Positions 1 to 8,735 are shown, counted from the stretch's first letter. The stretch: DNA of 64,000 nt from Phycisphaeraceae bacterium (GCA_020639155.1 JACKHF010000002.1:682001-746000), one strand, 5' to 3'. Notes: a model not told the origin generated them from the sequence alone. Numbers and translations are program-made.

Positions 1-370
1 CACGCTTGCACAGCAACAACAAACAGTAACAAACCGTGTGCGCTCGCTTCAGATGAAGCAGCGTTCGATCGCACGCCAGATCCTGCCCCGCGAGCAGCAG
101 CATCACGCCACCGTCACCGACATCGCGATGAAGCTTCCCAATGAGATGAAACATCGCGTGCTGCAACGTGCAGCAGCACTGCGGTCGCACGCGGCTCGTG
201 TACAGCGGGAGAACGCGAGTGTCGGTATGGCTACACGCTCGCTTGTCCGCCACATGGAAAGCCTGACGCAACAGGTACAAACACGTTTCTCTGCGGGTGG
301 CACATACAGCAGAGCAAGCGTGCCAAAGGTTAACGTCAATCGTCCCAACTGTCTTGATCTGCAGAGCTAA
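1..370 (+). CDS. FlgN-like flagellar chaperone, 3' part (5' end outside window)
   Basis: The reading frame beginning at base 2 is open from the window edge to the stop at 368-370, so this is the C-terminal ~122 residues of a longer gene. A GTG at 38 exists but nothing marks it as the start. The residues are a basic, helical stretch (ALRSHAARVQRENASVG) ending in TRFSAGGTYSRASVPK, which resembles the C-terminal helix and GxxYxxxG tail of FlgN, the export chaperone for FlgK and FlgL. Position supports this: flgK starts 11 bp downstream and flgL follows. Homology is judged by eye on a short piece, so the family call is tentative; the coding frame is solid. Confidence 0.6.
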   Translation, partial: TLAQQQQTVTNRVRSLQMKQRSIARQILPREQQHHATVTDIAMKLPNEMKHRVLQRAAALRSHAARVQRENASVGMATRSLVRHMESLTQQVQTRFSAGGTYSRASVPKVNVNRPNCLDLQS

Positions 371-381
371 GGAGTGCACTG

Positions 382-2118
382 ATGAGTCTGACAGGTTCAC
401 TGCGAATCGGAAACTCTGCCCTGCTTGCCAGCCAGGTTGCAATTCAGACAGCCGGCAACAACATGGCAAATGCAGCCACGCCGGGCTACAGCCGACAGAT
501 TACAGACCTGTCCGCGATTGCTGGGCAACGCTCAGGCAACACCGCAAATCCTGGGCGTGGTGTGCAGGTCGCCGACGTGCGCAGATACGTTGACGATGCG
601 GTCACGCGCCGACTGCAACGTGCGATCTCGCAGGAGGCGTACAACAGCCAGGGCGTCGACATGCTCGATCGCATTGAGACAGTGCTCAACGAGCTGACTG
701 AGTTTGATCTGTCTAGTGAGCTGTCAACCTTCTTCAACAACTGGTCGGAACGCGCCAACCTCGTCCAGTCGAGCGCATCGGTCGTGCAGGGCGGCGAGAA
801 GATCGCCCAGTTCGTCCGCCAGTTGAATCAGGATCTCGGATCCATGCGCGGGCAGGTTGACGAGCAACTCGCACAAGCGGTCAGTCAAGCCGACGATCTC
901 ATGTCGCAGGTCGCCCAGCTTAACCGCGAGATCTCACACGCTGAAGCGGGTTCGTCACGCGCAAACACACTGCGCGATCGTCGCGACGAGACACTGGCAG
1001 AGCTGTCGCAGTACTTTGAGCTCAGCACGTACGAACAGACCGACGGCACGGTTGACGTGCTGGTCGATTCCATTCCTGTTGTCATGGGCGGAACGTCGCG
1101 TGGCATCGGTCTGGAGCAGGAAACGGTCAATGATCAGGTCGAGTTGCGTGTTCGCCTCAAACACGATGGCACCGAAATGACTCAACCAGGAGCGTTGATC
1201 GGTGCCCTGCTCGAAGGACGCGAGGACACACTCAACACAGTCATCGGACAGCTTGATCAGGTAACGCAGCAGTTGATCTTTGAGACAAACAAACTCCATG
1301 CGACAGGCACAAACCTTGATGGTCTGACGCACGCAACATCCACGTTGGTAGTTTCAGGTACAGACAGAGAACTATCACTCGCGGATGCGTCCAACGCGAG
1401 CATCGCAGACCTCCCATTCGATGTGAAGAACGGCGGGTTTTACATCCATGTGACCAACCAGTCGACTGGAATCACAAATCAAATCCGTATCGATATCGAT
1501 CTCGACAATATCACCGATGCTGGTGGTCAAGGCTCAGACGATGACACATCGGTCGATGACATCATTGCTGCCATCAACACGATCGATGGCGTGAGTGCAG
1601 GCTATAACGCTGCCGGTCAGTTCGAGGTGAGTGCCGACACCGGGTTCTCTTTCGCCTTCGCAGATGATTCGTCAAATGTGCTCGCAGTTCTTGGTGTGAA
1701 CAGCTTCTTCAAGGGAACAAACGCATCTTCGATCGGTGTTCGCAACGATCTGCTTGAAGAACCGAGCAAACTCGTGACCGGCAAGCTGGAGAACGGCGAG
1801 TTTGTCGAGAACGGCACAGCATTGGGCATCGCACAACTCGGATCGCAGACTCTCGAAACACTCGGCGGAGAGTCCATCCGATCGCACTGGCTAAACGCTG
1901 TTAGCGGTGTTGCTGTATCGGCGGATAGTGCCCGCGTGCGTGCAGAAGCATCATCGATAGTGCGTGAGAGTGTGCAGAACCAGCGGGATGCGATCTCAGG
2001 GGTGAACCTCGACGAGGAAGCGATTGACTTGCTCACGTACCAGCGGCAGTATCAGGCAGGCGCACGATTCATCTCTGTTGTTGATCAACTGACACAGGAA
2101 CTCATTTCCCTCATCTGA
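382..2118 (+). CDS. flgK: Flagellar hook-associated protein 1 FlgK
   Basis: 578 residues, close to the usual FlgK length. FlgK forms the first junction ring between hook and filament outside the cell. The N-terminus has the rod/hook-type signature (LASQVAIQTAGNNMANAATPGYSR, residues ~14-37), and the C-terminus ends in the matching helix with GVNLDEEAIDLLTYQRQYQA, typical of FlgK. The central region (~residues 300-470) is the variable outer domain. The ATG is preceded by AAGGAG at 369-374. It lies between the flgN-like gene and flgL (23 bp gap), the standard hook-filament junction order. Confidence 0.96.
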   Translation: MSLTGSLRIGNSALLASQVAIQTAGNNMANAATPGYSRQITDLSAIAGQRSGNTANPGRGVQVADVRRYVDDAVTRRLQRAISQEAYNSQGVDMLDRIETVLNELTEFDLSSELSTFFNNWSERANLVQSSASVVQGGEKIAQFVRQLNQDLGSMRGQVDEQLAQAVSQADDLMSQVAQLNREISHAEAGSSRANTLRDRRDETLAELSQYFELSTYEQTDGTVDVLVDSIPVVMGGTSRGIGLEQETVNDQVELRVRLKHDGTEMTQPGALIGALLEGREDTLNTVIGQLDQVTQQLIFETNKLHATGTNLDGLTHATSTLVVSGTDRELSLADASNASIADLPFDVKNGGFYIHVTNQSTGITNQIRIDIDLDNITDAGGQGSDDDTSVDDIIAAINTIDGVSAGYNAAGQFEVSADTGFSFAFADDSSNVLAVLGVNSFFKGTNASSIGVRNDLLEEPSKLVTGKLENGEFVENGTALGIAQLGSQTLETLGGESIRSHWLNAVSGVAVSADSARVRAEASSIVRESVQNQRDAISGVNLDEEAIDLLTYQRQYQAGARFISVVDQLTQELISLI

Positions 2119-2141
2119 CATGTGTCAGTGGAGGTACCGTT

Positions 2142-4175
2142 ATGAACAAAATTCCTTCTTACATCCCTCGCAGCAGCACGCTGATGGCGTCGCGTACAAA
2201 CCTCGACCACATCGGCCGGACCAATCTTGATCTGTACAAACTCCAGTCATCGCTCGCTACAGGTCTCGCCCTGCAAAAGCCGAGCGACGACGCAGTGCGT
2301 GCAACATCTATCTCGCTGCTTGACGATCGCATCGCACGATCCGAACAACATCTCCGCAATCTCGACCACGCTGAGAGCACACTCAACATTATCGACGGCG
2401 CAATAGGCGAAGTTCATGACCTTATCCTGAGTTCAAAGGACATCGCACTTGAACAGTTGAACTTCGGTTCAAGTCCCGGAGAGCGTGAGAACGAGGCAAT
2501 CGTGATCGACTCCATGATCGACTCGCTGTTCAACACTGCAAACCGAGAATCTGTCGGCGGATTTGTCTTCGGTGGCACCATCGCGGGGCAAGCGCCGGTT
2601 GAGTCGTTCTATGGCGGGTTTCGATTCCGAGGCACAGACGGGACATTGAAGACCGATCTTGATCTGGCGTCTTCGGTCCCGATCACGCTCGGAGCGAGCA
2701 ACTCGATCGGCGCAATCTCGGCCCGTTCGAAGGGCACGGTCGATCTTGATCCTCCACTGATCAACGACACACGCCTCGTGGACGTGTACGGCGCTCGCGG
2801 GCTCGGCGTACAGCTCGGAGTGCTCGAGTTTTCGGTTGCTGATGGTCCTGTTGCAAGCGTTGATCTTTCAAACGCAGACACGATTGGCGATGTGGTTGAT
2901 GCGCTGAATCTTGCGATCACGCAGTATGACGAAGAACATGGTACTGACGCGCTCGGTCCCGGTGGCGTGGGTGTTTCCGGTGGGAACATCACCCTTGATA
3001 TTCGAAATGCTGCTGATAACTTCATCACGTTCTTTGACGTTACCGGCAGCACAACGGGTGCTGATCTCGGACTCGTCATGAATCCTGGCGAAGACTTCAC
3101 TCCCTCATTCACGCGCGGGGAGGACATCAATCCAAAGTTAACATGGAACTCTCCCTTGCAGTTCGATGATCAACTCGGCGAGATCAGACTAAAGAACCTT
3201 GGAAGATCCGTGGTTGTCGATCTGAGCACTGCGCAGACAGTACAGGATGTCCGCAACCTGATCGAAGGCGCTGGTCTTGGGCTGCGGGTCGAAATTAATA
3301 CGGATTGTACAGGTATCGATGTTTTCAATGAGGTCTCAACCGGTCGAGACCAGGCGATGTCCATTGAAGAGGTTGCCGGTAACAACATGACTGCAACGCG
3401 TCTTGGTATCCGCACGATGAGCGACCAGACACGCCTGACTGATTTCAATCATGGCAAGGGTGTGCAGATCATCACCAACCAGATGAATCCTGTCACCGGA
3501 TTGCCTGATCCCGATGTCAATACCGACTTTGCGATCACACTCGGAGATGGCACGGAGTTCACCGTCAACTTCAGACCCGAAGACATGGTCACGGTCGGAA
3601 CCGTGATTGACAGAATCAACGAGGAAGCAGTCGCTCAGGGCATTGGCGTGCCAAGCAGATTTATTGCAGAGTTGAGCGATGATGCAAACGGTATCGTCCT
3701 CCACCAGGATCCTTCACTTGGATCCACACTCGATATTGAGCCTCTGAACGGATCGTTTGCTGCACGAGATCTCGGTCTGCTTGACGGAACGTACAACGCG
3801 TCAACAGGTGAGCATCGTGCCGAGGATCGGGCGACTGTCCGAGTGGACAATCTTTTCTCTGCTCTGATCGATCTTCGCGATTCACTCCGTGCAAATGACA
3901 CGTTTGGCATATCACTTGCGGGGGAAGCACTGGAGTCCCACGTTGGTCGTGCCGTCGAAACGCGCGCGCTCGTGGGTGGATATTCGCAACGTCTCGCAGA
4001 CGCAAAGCAACGTGAGGAGCAGCGCGTCCTGATTGATGAAACATCACGAAGCGAAATTCGTGATCTTGATTATGCTGAAGCATCCGTGCGCTTCAGTACA
4101 CTGCAGACCCAACTGCAGGCTGGCATTCAGGCAACAACTGCGCTGCAGCAGTTGTCAATCCTGAACTATCTGTAA
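2142..4175 (+). CDS. flgL: Flagellar hook-associated protein 3 FlgL (enlarged)
   Basis: Flagellin-like N-terminus (LDLYKLQSSLATGLALQKPSDDAV) and C-terminal helix (FSTLQTQLQAGIQATTALQQLSIL) identify FlgL, the second hook-filament junction protein. At 677 residues it is about twice the enterobacterial FlgL. The extra ~350 residues lie in the middle and contain repeated segments resembling flagellin-type outer domains (for example ADTIGDVVDALNLAI and AQTVQDVRNLIEGAG, each about 90-150 residues apart). GGAGG at 2129-2133 serves the ATG. It directly follows flgK and precedes fliW. Confidence 0.93.
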   Translation: MNKIPSYIPRSSTLMASRTNLDHIGRTNLDLYKLQSSLATGLALQKPSDDAVRATSISLLDDRIARSEQHLRNLDHAESTLNIIDGAIGEVHDLILSSKDIALEQLNFGSSPGERENEAIVIDSMIDSLFNTANRESVGGFVFGGTIAGQAPVESFYGGFRFRGTDGTLKTDLDLASSVPITLGASNSIGAISARSKGTVDLDPPLINDTRLVDVYGARGLGVQLGVLEFSVADGPVASVDLSNADTIGDVVDALNLAITQYDEEHGTDALGPGGVGVSGGNITLDIRNAADNFITFFDVTGSTTGADLGLVMNPGEDFTPSFTRGEDINPKLTWNSPLQFDDQLGEIRLKNLGRSVVVDLSTAQTVQDVRNLIEGAGLGLRVEINTDCTGIDVFNEVSTGRDQAMSIEEVAGNNMTATRLGIRTMSDQTRLTDFNHGKGVQIITNQMNPVTGLPDPDVNTDFAITLGDGTEFTVNFRPEDMVTVGTVIDRINEEAVAQGIGVPSRFIAELSDDANGIVLHQDPSLGSTLDIEPLNGSFAARDLGLLDGTYNASTGEHRAEDRATVRVDNLFSALIDLRDSLRANDTFGISLAGEALESHVGRAVETRALVGGYSQRLADAKQREEQRVLIDETSRSEIRDLDYAEASVRFSTLQTQLQAGIQATTALQQLSILNYL

Positions 4176-4247
4176 CACATCTGCGCACTCGCGAGAGCGA
4201 ACGCGCAGGATTCGATATGCGAGCCAGGTCCGGCCCCTGGCAAGCAA

Positions 4248-4262
4248 TTGACAGGATGTCAA
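4248..4262 (+). promoter_or_regulatory. Hairpin with GGA loop in the fliW leader; predicted CsrA site
   Basis: TTGACA-GGA-TGTCAA is a perfect inverted repeat with GGA in the loop, 60 nt before the fliW ATG. The core ACAGGATGT is close to the CsrA SELEX consensus. A second perfect hairpin, CCGGAG-GTGGT-CTCCGG, follows at 4263-4279, and the fliW Shine-Dalgarno (AGGAG, ~4310) supplies another GGA. What is seen is the structure; binding is inferred. Confidence 0.55.
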
Positions 4263-4322
4263 CCGGAGGTGGTCTCCGGATTCAGAACGGAGTGTCGAGG
4301 CCGAGGACGTAGGAGATTCGCA

Positions 4323-4787
4323 ATGGAAGTGCGAACCAGCCGCTTTGGTGTGGTAAACATCGAGGACGATCGGATTATCACCTTCCCGAAGGGATTGCTT
4401 GGATTTCCCGACTGCAAGCAGTTTTGTCTGCTTGAACCGGGGAATGATGCATGTTTCTTCTGGCTTCAGTCGGTCGATGACGCAACGCTCGCGTTCGTTG
4501 TGACTGATCCGTCACTCTTTGTGCCGGATTACACCGTGCCGATGCGCCCTGATCAGGCGGAGGAACTCGGGATCACCAAAGCAGAAGATGCGCAAATCTT
4601 CTGCATCGTGAACAAGGTTGGCGATCAACTCACGGGCAACCTCCAGGGGCCGCTCGTGATCAACACCATGAACAGGACCGGCGAGCAGTTTGTGCTTGCA
4701 GATCGCCGGTGGACAACACGCCACAACCTCGTGAAAGTCGGGGAGAGGGTGACACGCGAAACAGAAGCAAAGGCAATGTCCGCCTGA
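4323..4787 (+). CDS. fliW: Flagellar assembly factor FliW
   Basis: 154 residues, normal for FliW. FliW binds flagellin and antagonises CsrA, linking cytoplasmic flagellin level to flagellin translation. The sequence has the family pattern: a short N-terminal strand (TSRFGVVNIEDDRIITFPKG), then LGFPDCKQFCLLEP, then PLVINTMNRTGEQFVLAD near the end. A longer frame opens at a TTG at 4248, but the ATG at 4323 follows AGGAG with good spacing and matches where FliW proteins begin. It precedes csrA and the flagellin genes, the arrangement seen where FliW, CsrA and flagellin form a regulatory circuit. Confidence 0.95.
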   Translation: MEVRTSRFGVVNIEDDRIITFPKGLLGFPDCKQFCLLEPGNDACFFWLQSVDDATLAFVVTDPSLFVPDYTVPMRPDQAEELGITKAEDAQIFCIVNKVGDQLTGNLQGPLVINTMNRTGEQFVLADRRWTTRHNLVKVGERVTRETEAKAMSA

Positions 4788-4824
4788 TATGAGTCAGGTT
4801 TGATCCAGCGCATTTGTGTTTCGT

Positions 4825-4839
4825 ACTGCCGCAGGCAGT
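4825..4839 (+). other. Hairpin between fliW and csrA
   Basis: ACTGCC-GCA-GGCAGT is a perfect 6-bp inverted repeat, 37 nt after fliW and 70 nt before csrA. It has no following T run, so it is not a classical terminator. It might stabilise or attenuate the message; there is no GGA in its loop. Confidence 0.35.
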
Positions 4840-4909
4840 TCACCTTCACCCACCCAAACCCGAAGCGGCAGCGCGGTTATTGCGCACCGACGGGAAAGGA
4901 GCCGAGTCA

Positions 4910-5305
4910 ATGCTTGTGCTTTCACGGCATCGAGATGAGACAATCATCATCGGCGACGAGGTGGAGATCACCGTTGTAGACATCCGGGGCGATAAAGTCC
5001 GTCTTGGGATATCTGCACCATCCACCGTCGACGTCCATAGAAAAGAAGTGTATCTCGCGATCCAGGTAGAGAACCACGACGCTCGCGAGTCAGGAATCAA
5101 TGAGCAGACAGATCTCTCCGGTCTTGGATCGCTGCTGAAAAAATCACTGCAGGACCACAACCCCATGCGTATCAAATCAATTGCTGTGCCTTGCTCGCCC
5201 GGCGATGATTCTGGCACGCCACTTGCGACTGATATTGCTGACCCCTGCAATGGGCAGGGCACGCCGCACGATCAGCGCATCATCAAGACTCTGACAGGAC
5301 ATTGA
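4910..5305 (+). CDS. csrA: Carbon storage regulator CsrA with C-terminal extension
   Basis: Residues 1-58 are a complete CsrA: MLVLSRHRDETIIIGDEVEI, then GDKVRLGISAP, then VDVHRKEVYLAIQ, keeping L4, R6 and the VHR arginine used in RNA binding. CsrA dimers bind GGA motifs in mRNA leaders and block ribosome access. The protein has 131 residues, whereas CsrA is normally 60-75. The extra ~70 residues match nothing I recognise and contain two cysteines. The ORF could open earlier (4814), but AAGGAG before the ATG at 4910 and the family start fix this position. The gene sits between fliW and the first flagellin gene, whose leader carries a predicted CsrA site 6 nt after its stop. Confidence 0.94.
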   Translation: MLVLSRHRDETIIIGDEVEITVVDIRGDKVRLGISAPSTVDVHRKEVYLAIQVENHDARESGINEQTDLSGLGSLLKKSLQDHNPMRIKSIAVPCSPGDDSGTPLATDIADPCNGQGTPHDQRIIKTLTGH

Positions 5306-5310
5306 TAGCC

Positions 5311-5324
5311 GCTCAAGGATGAGC
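5311..5324 (+). promoter_or_regulatory. Hairpin with AGGA loop before flagellin 1; predicted CsrA site
   Basis: GCTCA-AGGA-TGAGC is a perfect 5-bp stem with an AGGA tetraloop. The sequence CAAGGATGA is close to the CsrA consensus core. A second GGA lies 22 nt downstream inside the Shine-Dalgarno (GTTCACGGAGGA at 5333-5344), a spacing a CsrA dimer could bridge. Structure is seen; function is inferred from the hag leader of Bacillus. Confidence 0.6.
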
Positions 5325-5349
5325 ACTGAGCCGTTCACGGAGGAGCCAT

Positions 5350-6909
5350 ATGTCACGCATTAATAGCAACATCCCGTCGATGACTGCCCAAGTCAATCTT
5401 GCGCAGAACAATCGTGATCTTGACGTCCGGTTGCAGCGTCTTGCGACAGGGTTGCGCATCAATCGCGGTGCGGATGATCCCGCAGGCTTGATCGTATCTG
5501 AACGTCTGCGTTCGGATATCCGCGGTGCAGAACAGGGAATAAAGAACTCTGAGCGAGCCAGTTCAGTTATCGCGACTACGGAAGGCGCGATCTCGGAGAT
5601 CAACGAACTGCTCAACTCGATTCGCTCACTCGTTGTAGAAGCTGCCAATACTGGAGCATTCTCCAAAGAGGAACGCGAGGCAAACCAGTTGCAGATCGAC
5701 TCGGCAATCGACTCGATCACACGTATCGCAAATACAGCAAACTTTGGTGGTCTCAAACTGCTCAATGGCGAACGGGACTACCAGCTTTCAGGGCTTGCAA
5801 CATCCGCAATATCACACGCGAAGATCCTGGGTGCAAGCTTCATCGGTGGAAGTAGCGTGCCCGTTGAAGTTGACGTGCTCGCCTCAGCCCAGACAGGTGC
5901 GCTGTATTTGCGCGGCGACCTGCCAACGCCTGGTGCAGGCGGGAACGGCACCGTCCTCTCAACAACAACAATCCGTGTTCAGGGGCCGGAAGGTGTGCAG
6001 GAGTTCCAGTTCCTTTCTGGAACAGCATACTCAAAGATTGCTCAGGCAATCAACGATACATCCCAGCTCACCGGTGTAAAAGCAGAACTGCTCAATGGGA
6101 ATGCTGCCAGCGGTATCAGATTCCACACTGAGAACTACGGCTCCGATGCGATGGTGAGCGTCGAGCGCGTTGGCGGGCCATCGACACCCTCGGCTGACTG
6201 GTGGGCAACGTACAAGCTTGACGACAGCGCGGCTGTTGCAAGTGGTGCTCCATTCCCATGGGCAAGCTACACCATCACTGCAAACAGTGACAAAGGCCGG
6301 AATGTCCAGGCACTGGTGAATGGCAATCTCGCCACCGGTGACGGGTTAAAGATCAAGACACGGACCCCCACCCTGAGCATGGATCTTCTGCTCCATGAAG
6401 ATCTGGCAACAGATCCGTCTGCTACAGCATCCACGTTCACAGTGACAGGTGGTGGCTCCCTGTTCCAGCTTGGTCCGGAAGTCAACGCTTCACAGCAGTC
6501 AAGCATTGGTGTCCCCGCAACGTCCGCATCACAGTTGGGAGCGACGCTGGTCAACGGTGAGCTTCAGTTCCTCAGTTCACTGAAGAGTGGAGCTGGCAAC
6601 AGTTTGAAGGAACTCTCTGATCGCGGCGACTTCACCGGCGCGAGCAAGATTCTCGAAAACTCGATCGACGAAGTAACTGTTGTACGAGGTCGACTTGGCG
6701 CCTTCGAGCGAAACGTGCTCGAACCCAACATTCGCTCACTCCAGACATCTGTCGAGAATCTCAGTGCGAGTGAATCACGAATCAGAGATGCAGATTTCGC
6801 ATATGAAACAAGCAAGCTCACCCGAGCACAGATCCTTTCAAGTGCGGCGACTTCAACGCTGGCGCTTGCAAACCAGCAGTCGCAGCAGGTGCTCCAGTTG
6901 CTGGGATAA
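5350..6909 (+). CDS. Flagellin (first copy)
   Basis: 519 residues. The conserved D0/D1 ends are present: SRINSNIPSMTAQVNLAQNN with LQRLATGLRINRGADDPAGL at the N-terminus, and RIRDADFAYETSKLTRAQIL with ALANQQSQQVLQLLG at the C-terminus. The middle (~180-400) is a variable surface domain. Flagellin is exported through the hollow flagellum and polymerises into the filament. The strong GGAGGA ribosome site overlaps a predicted CsrA site. A terminator follows at 6966-6996, so this copy and the next are probably separate transcripts. Confidence 0.95.
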   Translation: MSRINSNIPSMTAQVNLAQNNRDLDVRLQRLATGLRINRGADDPAGLIVSERLRSDIRGAEQGIKNSERASSVIATTEGAISEINELLNSIRSLVVEAANTGAFSKEEREANQLQIDSAIDSITRIANTANFGGLKLLNGERDYQLSGLATSAISHAKILGASFIGGSSVPVEVDVLASAQTGALYLRGDLPTPGAGGNGTVLSTTTIRVQGPEGVQEFQFLSGTAYSKIAQAINDTSQLTGVKAELLNGNAASGIRFHTENYGSDAMVSVERVGGPSTPSADWWATYKLDDSAAVASGAPFPWASYTITANSDKGRNVQALVNGNLATGDGLKIKTRTPTLSMDLLLHEDLATDPSATASTFTVTGGGSLFQLGPEVNASQQSSIGVPATSASQLGATLVNGELQFLSSLKSGAGNSLKELSDRGDFTGASKILENSIDEVTVVRGRLGAFERNVLEPNIRSLQTSVENLSASESRIRDADFAYETSKLTRAQILSSAATSTLALANQQSQQVLQLLG

Positions 6910-6965
6910 ACCCCGAATCGTCCAATAAATACCTCAAACGCTCGCAAGTCGAGCAACCGCGTGCG

Positions 6966-7004
6966 TAGGCCGGCCCTCTTCAAAGGGGTCGGCCTATTCC
7001 GTTT
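6966..7004 (+). terminator. Rho-independent-type terminator after flagellin 1
   Basis: TAGGCCG...CGGCCTA forms a long GC-rich stem (6966-6972 with 6990-6996, extended by CCC/GGG pairs), followed by TTCCGTTT. It lies 57 nt after the flagellin stop. Confidence 0.7.
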
Positions 7005-7155
7005 GTGAGGATTCGCGCGAAAAAATGTGATATTCACTTCAGTGGGGCTCCCCTACCACCGATGCAGTCCACCAGTTCGGGATAGTCGTCGCGAACAACC
7101 AACTCGGCATGACCGGAACAATCGGCATGCTCGTTGGAAACGAACCTGGAACAAC
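7005..7155 (+). other. Leader/promoter region of flagellin 2
   Basis: The gap between the two flagellin genes is 305 bp (6910-7214). After the terminator it contains no recognisable sigma-54 or sigma-28 promoter. The octamer TCGGCATG occurs twice about 19 bp apart (around 7104 and 7122). A promoter for flagellin 2 probably lies here but I could not pin it down. Confidence 0.3.
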
Positions 7156-7168
7156 GCCGGATTCGGCA

Positions 7169-7190
7169 CGGGCATGAAGGACCAAGCCCG
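7169..7190 (+). promoter_or_regulatory. Hairpin with AAGGA in the loop before flagellin 2; predicted CsrA site
   Basis: CGGGC and GCCCG form a perfect 5-bp stem around the loop ATGAAGGACCAA. Its GGA is 24 nt upstream of the GGA in the Shine-Dalgarno, almost the same geometry as in flagellin 1. The same 12-mer GTTCACGGAGGA (7197-7208) precedes the start codon. Function is inferred. Confidence 0.55.
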
Positions 7191-7214
7191 ACAGCAGTTC
7201 ACGGAGGATGGTCA

Positions 7215-8735
7215 ATGAGTCGCATCAACACGAATGTCCAGTCTTTGATCGCTCAGCGCGTGCTGGGACACAACAACTTCACGCTGAACAAATCTCTTGA
7301 GCGATTGAGCACCGGCTTCCGGATCAACCGCGGCAAGGACGATCCCGCAGGCCTGATTGCTTCAGAGAACCTGCGCAGCGACATCCGCTCCATCAATCAG
7401 GCAGTCTCCAACGCCGAACGCGCCGACCAGGTGATGAATATCGCCGAAGGCGGCCTGCAGGAGATCAGTTCACTGCTGACAGAACTGCAAGGCCTCTTGA
7501 CAGCAGCCGGTAACAAGGCTGGCTTAAGCAAGTCTGAGAAGGAAGCGAATCAGCTGCAGGTTGACTCGATCCTTCAGACAATCGACCGCATTGCTGGAGC
7601 AACAAGCTTCCAGGGCACAAAGCTCCTCAATGGCAACTTTGACTACTCGGCTTCGAGTATCCATGCTGGTGTGAAGGAGTACAAGATCAACGGTGCGAAG
7701 TTTGAAGGCAGCGCACTGGAAGTCGATGTGATCGTCACAGCGTCCGCACAGCAAGCGGGCCTCTTCCTCTCCAATGCAGCAACATCTCTTGATCTTGGTG
7801 CGGGGAGTTCCTTTGTCTTTGAAGTTGGTGGCGCGCTCGGCTCTCGCGAGTTCACGTTCGCATCAAGTGTCACACTCTCAGATGTTGTATCGGCAATCAA
7901 CTCGTTTACCGATGTCACCGGTGTCAAGGCAACGGTTTCTGGCACCGGCATCCGTCTCGACAGCGAACAGTACGGCTCAGACGAGTTTGTGTCGCTGAAG
8001 ATTGTCGACGATGGCGGTATCGGTACCGCTTCGAACATTGGTATCTACAGCCTCACTGCGAACAACACTGCTCTCGCAGCAACAGGCTCTCACACAGACT
8101 TCGACGCAACAGACGCGAAGAACGGCATCCGTGATAACGGTCAGAACATCGGCGCGAGTGTCAACGGTATTCTTGCAACAGCAAATGGTCGCACACTCCG
8201 CGTCAATACTGACTTCCTTGATGTCGAGATGACACTGTCCGCAGCCAGCGCACAGACACTCGGCGCGCTCGGCTCGCGTGCATTCGCGATCACCGGTGGC
8301 GGTGCAGACTTCCAGCTTGCATCCGACGTGAACATCGCTGGCAAGGTCTCCATCGGTATCCAGGATGTTGCGATCCGCAACCTCGGTCGCGAGGACCTTG
8401 GCTACCTCGACGATCTCGCCAGCGGCAAGCAGTTCAACCTCGTCGCAGGAAACAACCTGTCCGACGCACAGAAGGTTGTCGATGCTGCGATCGATCGAAT
8501 CTCCCGCCTGCGTGGACGACTGGGTGCGTTCCAGAAGAACACGCTTGGCTCAACCATCCGCAGCCTGCAGATTACCAGCGAGAATACACAGGCCGCAGAG
8601 AGCGCCATTCGCGACACTGACTTTGCCAAGGAAACAGCGGAGTTGACCCGCTCACAGATCCTGGTGTCGTCGGCGACAAACATTCTCTCGCTCGCCAACC
8701 AGTCGCCGCAGTCAGCACTCCAGTTGCTCGGCTAA
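7215..8735 (+). CDS. Flagellin (second copy)
   Basis: 506 residues, paralogue of the upstream flagellin. N-terminus SRINTNVQSLIAQRVLGHNN and LERLSTGFRINRGKDDPAGL; C-terminus SAIRDTDFAKETAELTRSQI and SLANQSPQSALQLLG. The outer domain differs from copy 1, so the filament may be built from two subunits. The frame opens at a TTG at 7134, but the ATG at 7215 follows GGAGGA and matches the flagellin start. A terminator follows at 8770-8800. Confidence 0.95.
   Translation: MSRINTNVQSLIAQRVLGHNNFTLNKSLERLSTGFRINRGKDDPAGLIASENLRSDIRSINQAVSNAERADQVMNIAEGGLQEISSLLTELQGLLTAAGNKAGLSKSEKEANQLQVDSILQTIDRIAGATSFQGTKLLNGNFDYSASSIHAGVKEYKINGAKFEGSALEVDVIVTASAQQAGLFLSNAATSLDLGAGSSFVFEVGGALGSREFTFASSVTLSDVVSAINSFTDVTGVKATVSGTGIRLDSEQYGSDEFVSLKIVDDGGIGTASNIGIYSLTANNTALAATGSHTDFDATDAKNGIRDNGQNIGASVNGILATANGRTLRVNTDFLDVEMTLSAASAQTLGALGSRAFAITGGGADFQLASDVNIAGKVSIGIQDVAIRNLGREDLGYLDDLASGKQFNLVAGNNLSDAQKVVDAAIDRISRLRGRLGAFQKNTLGSTIRSLQITSENTQAAESAIRDTDFAKETAELTRSQILVSSATNILSLANQSPQSALQLLG

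Noticed and set aside
4238..4251. TGGCAAGCAATTG before fliW as a sigma-54 promoter
   Set aside because: The GG-to-GC spacing is one base short and the -12 GC is missing; the required register is not met.
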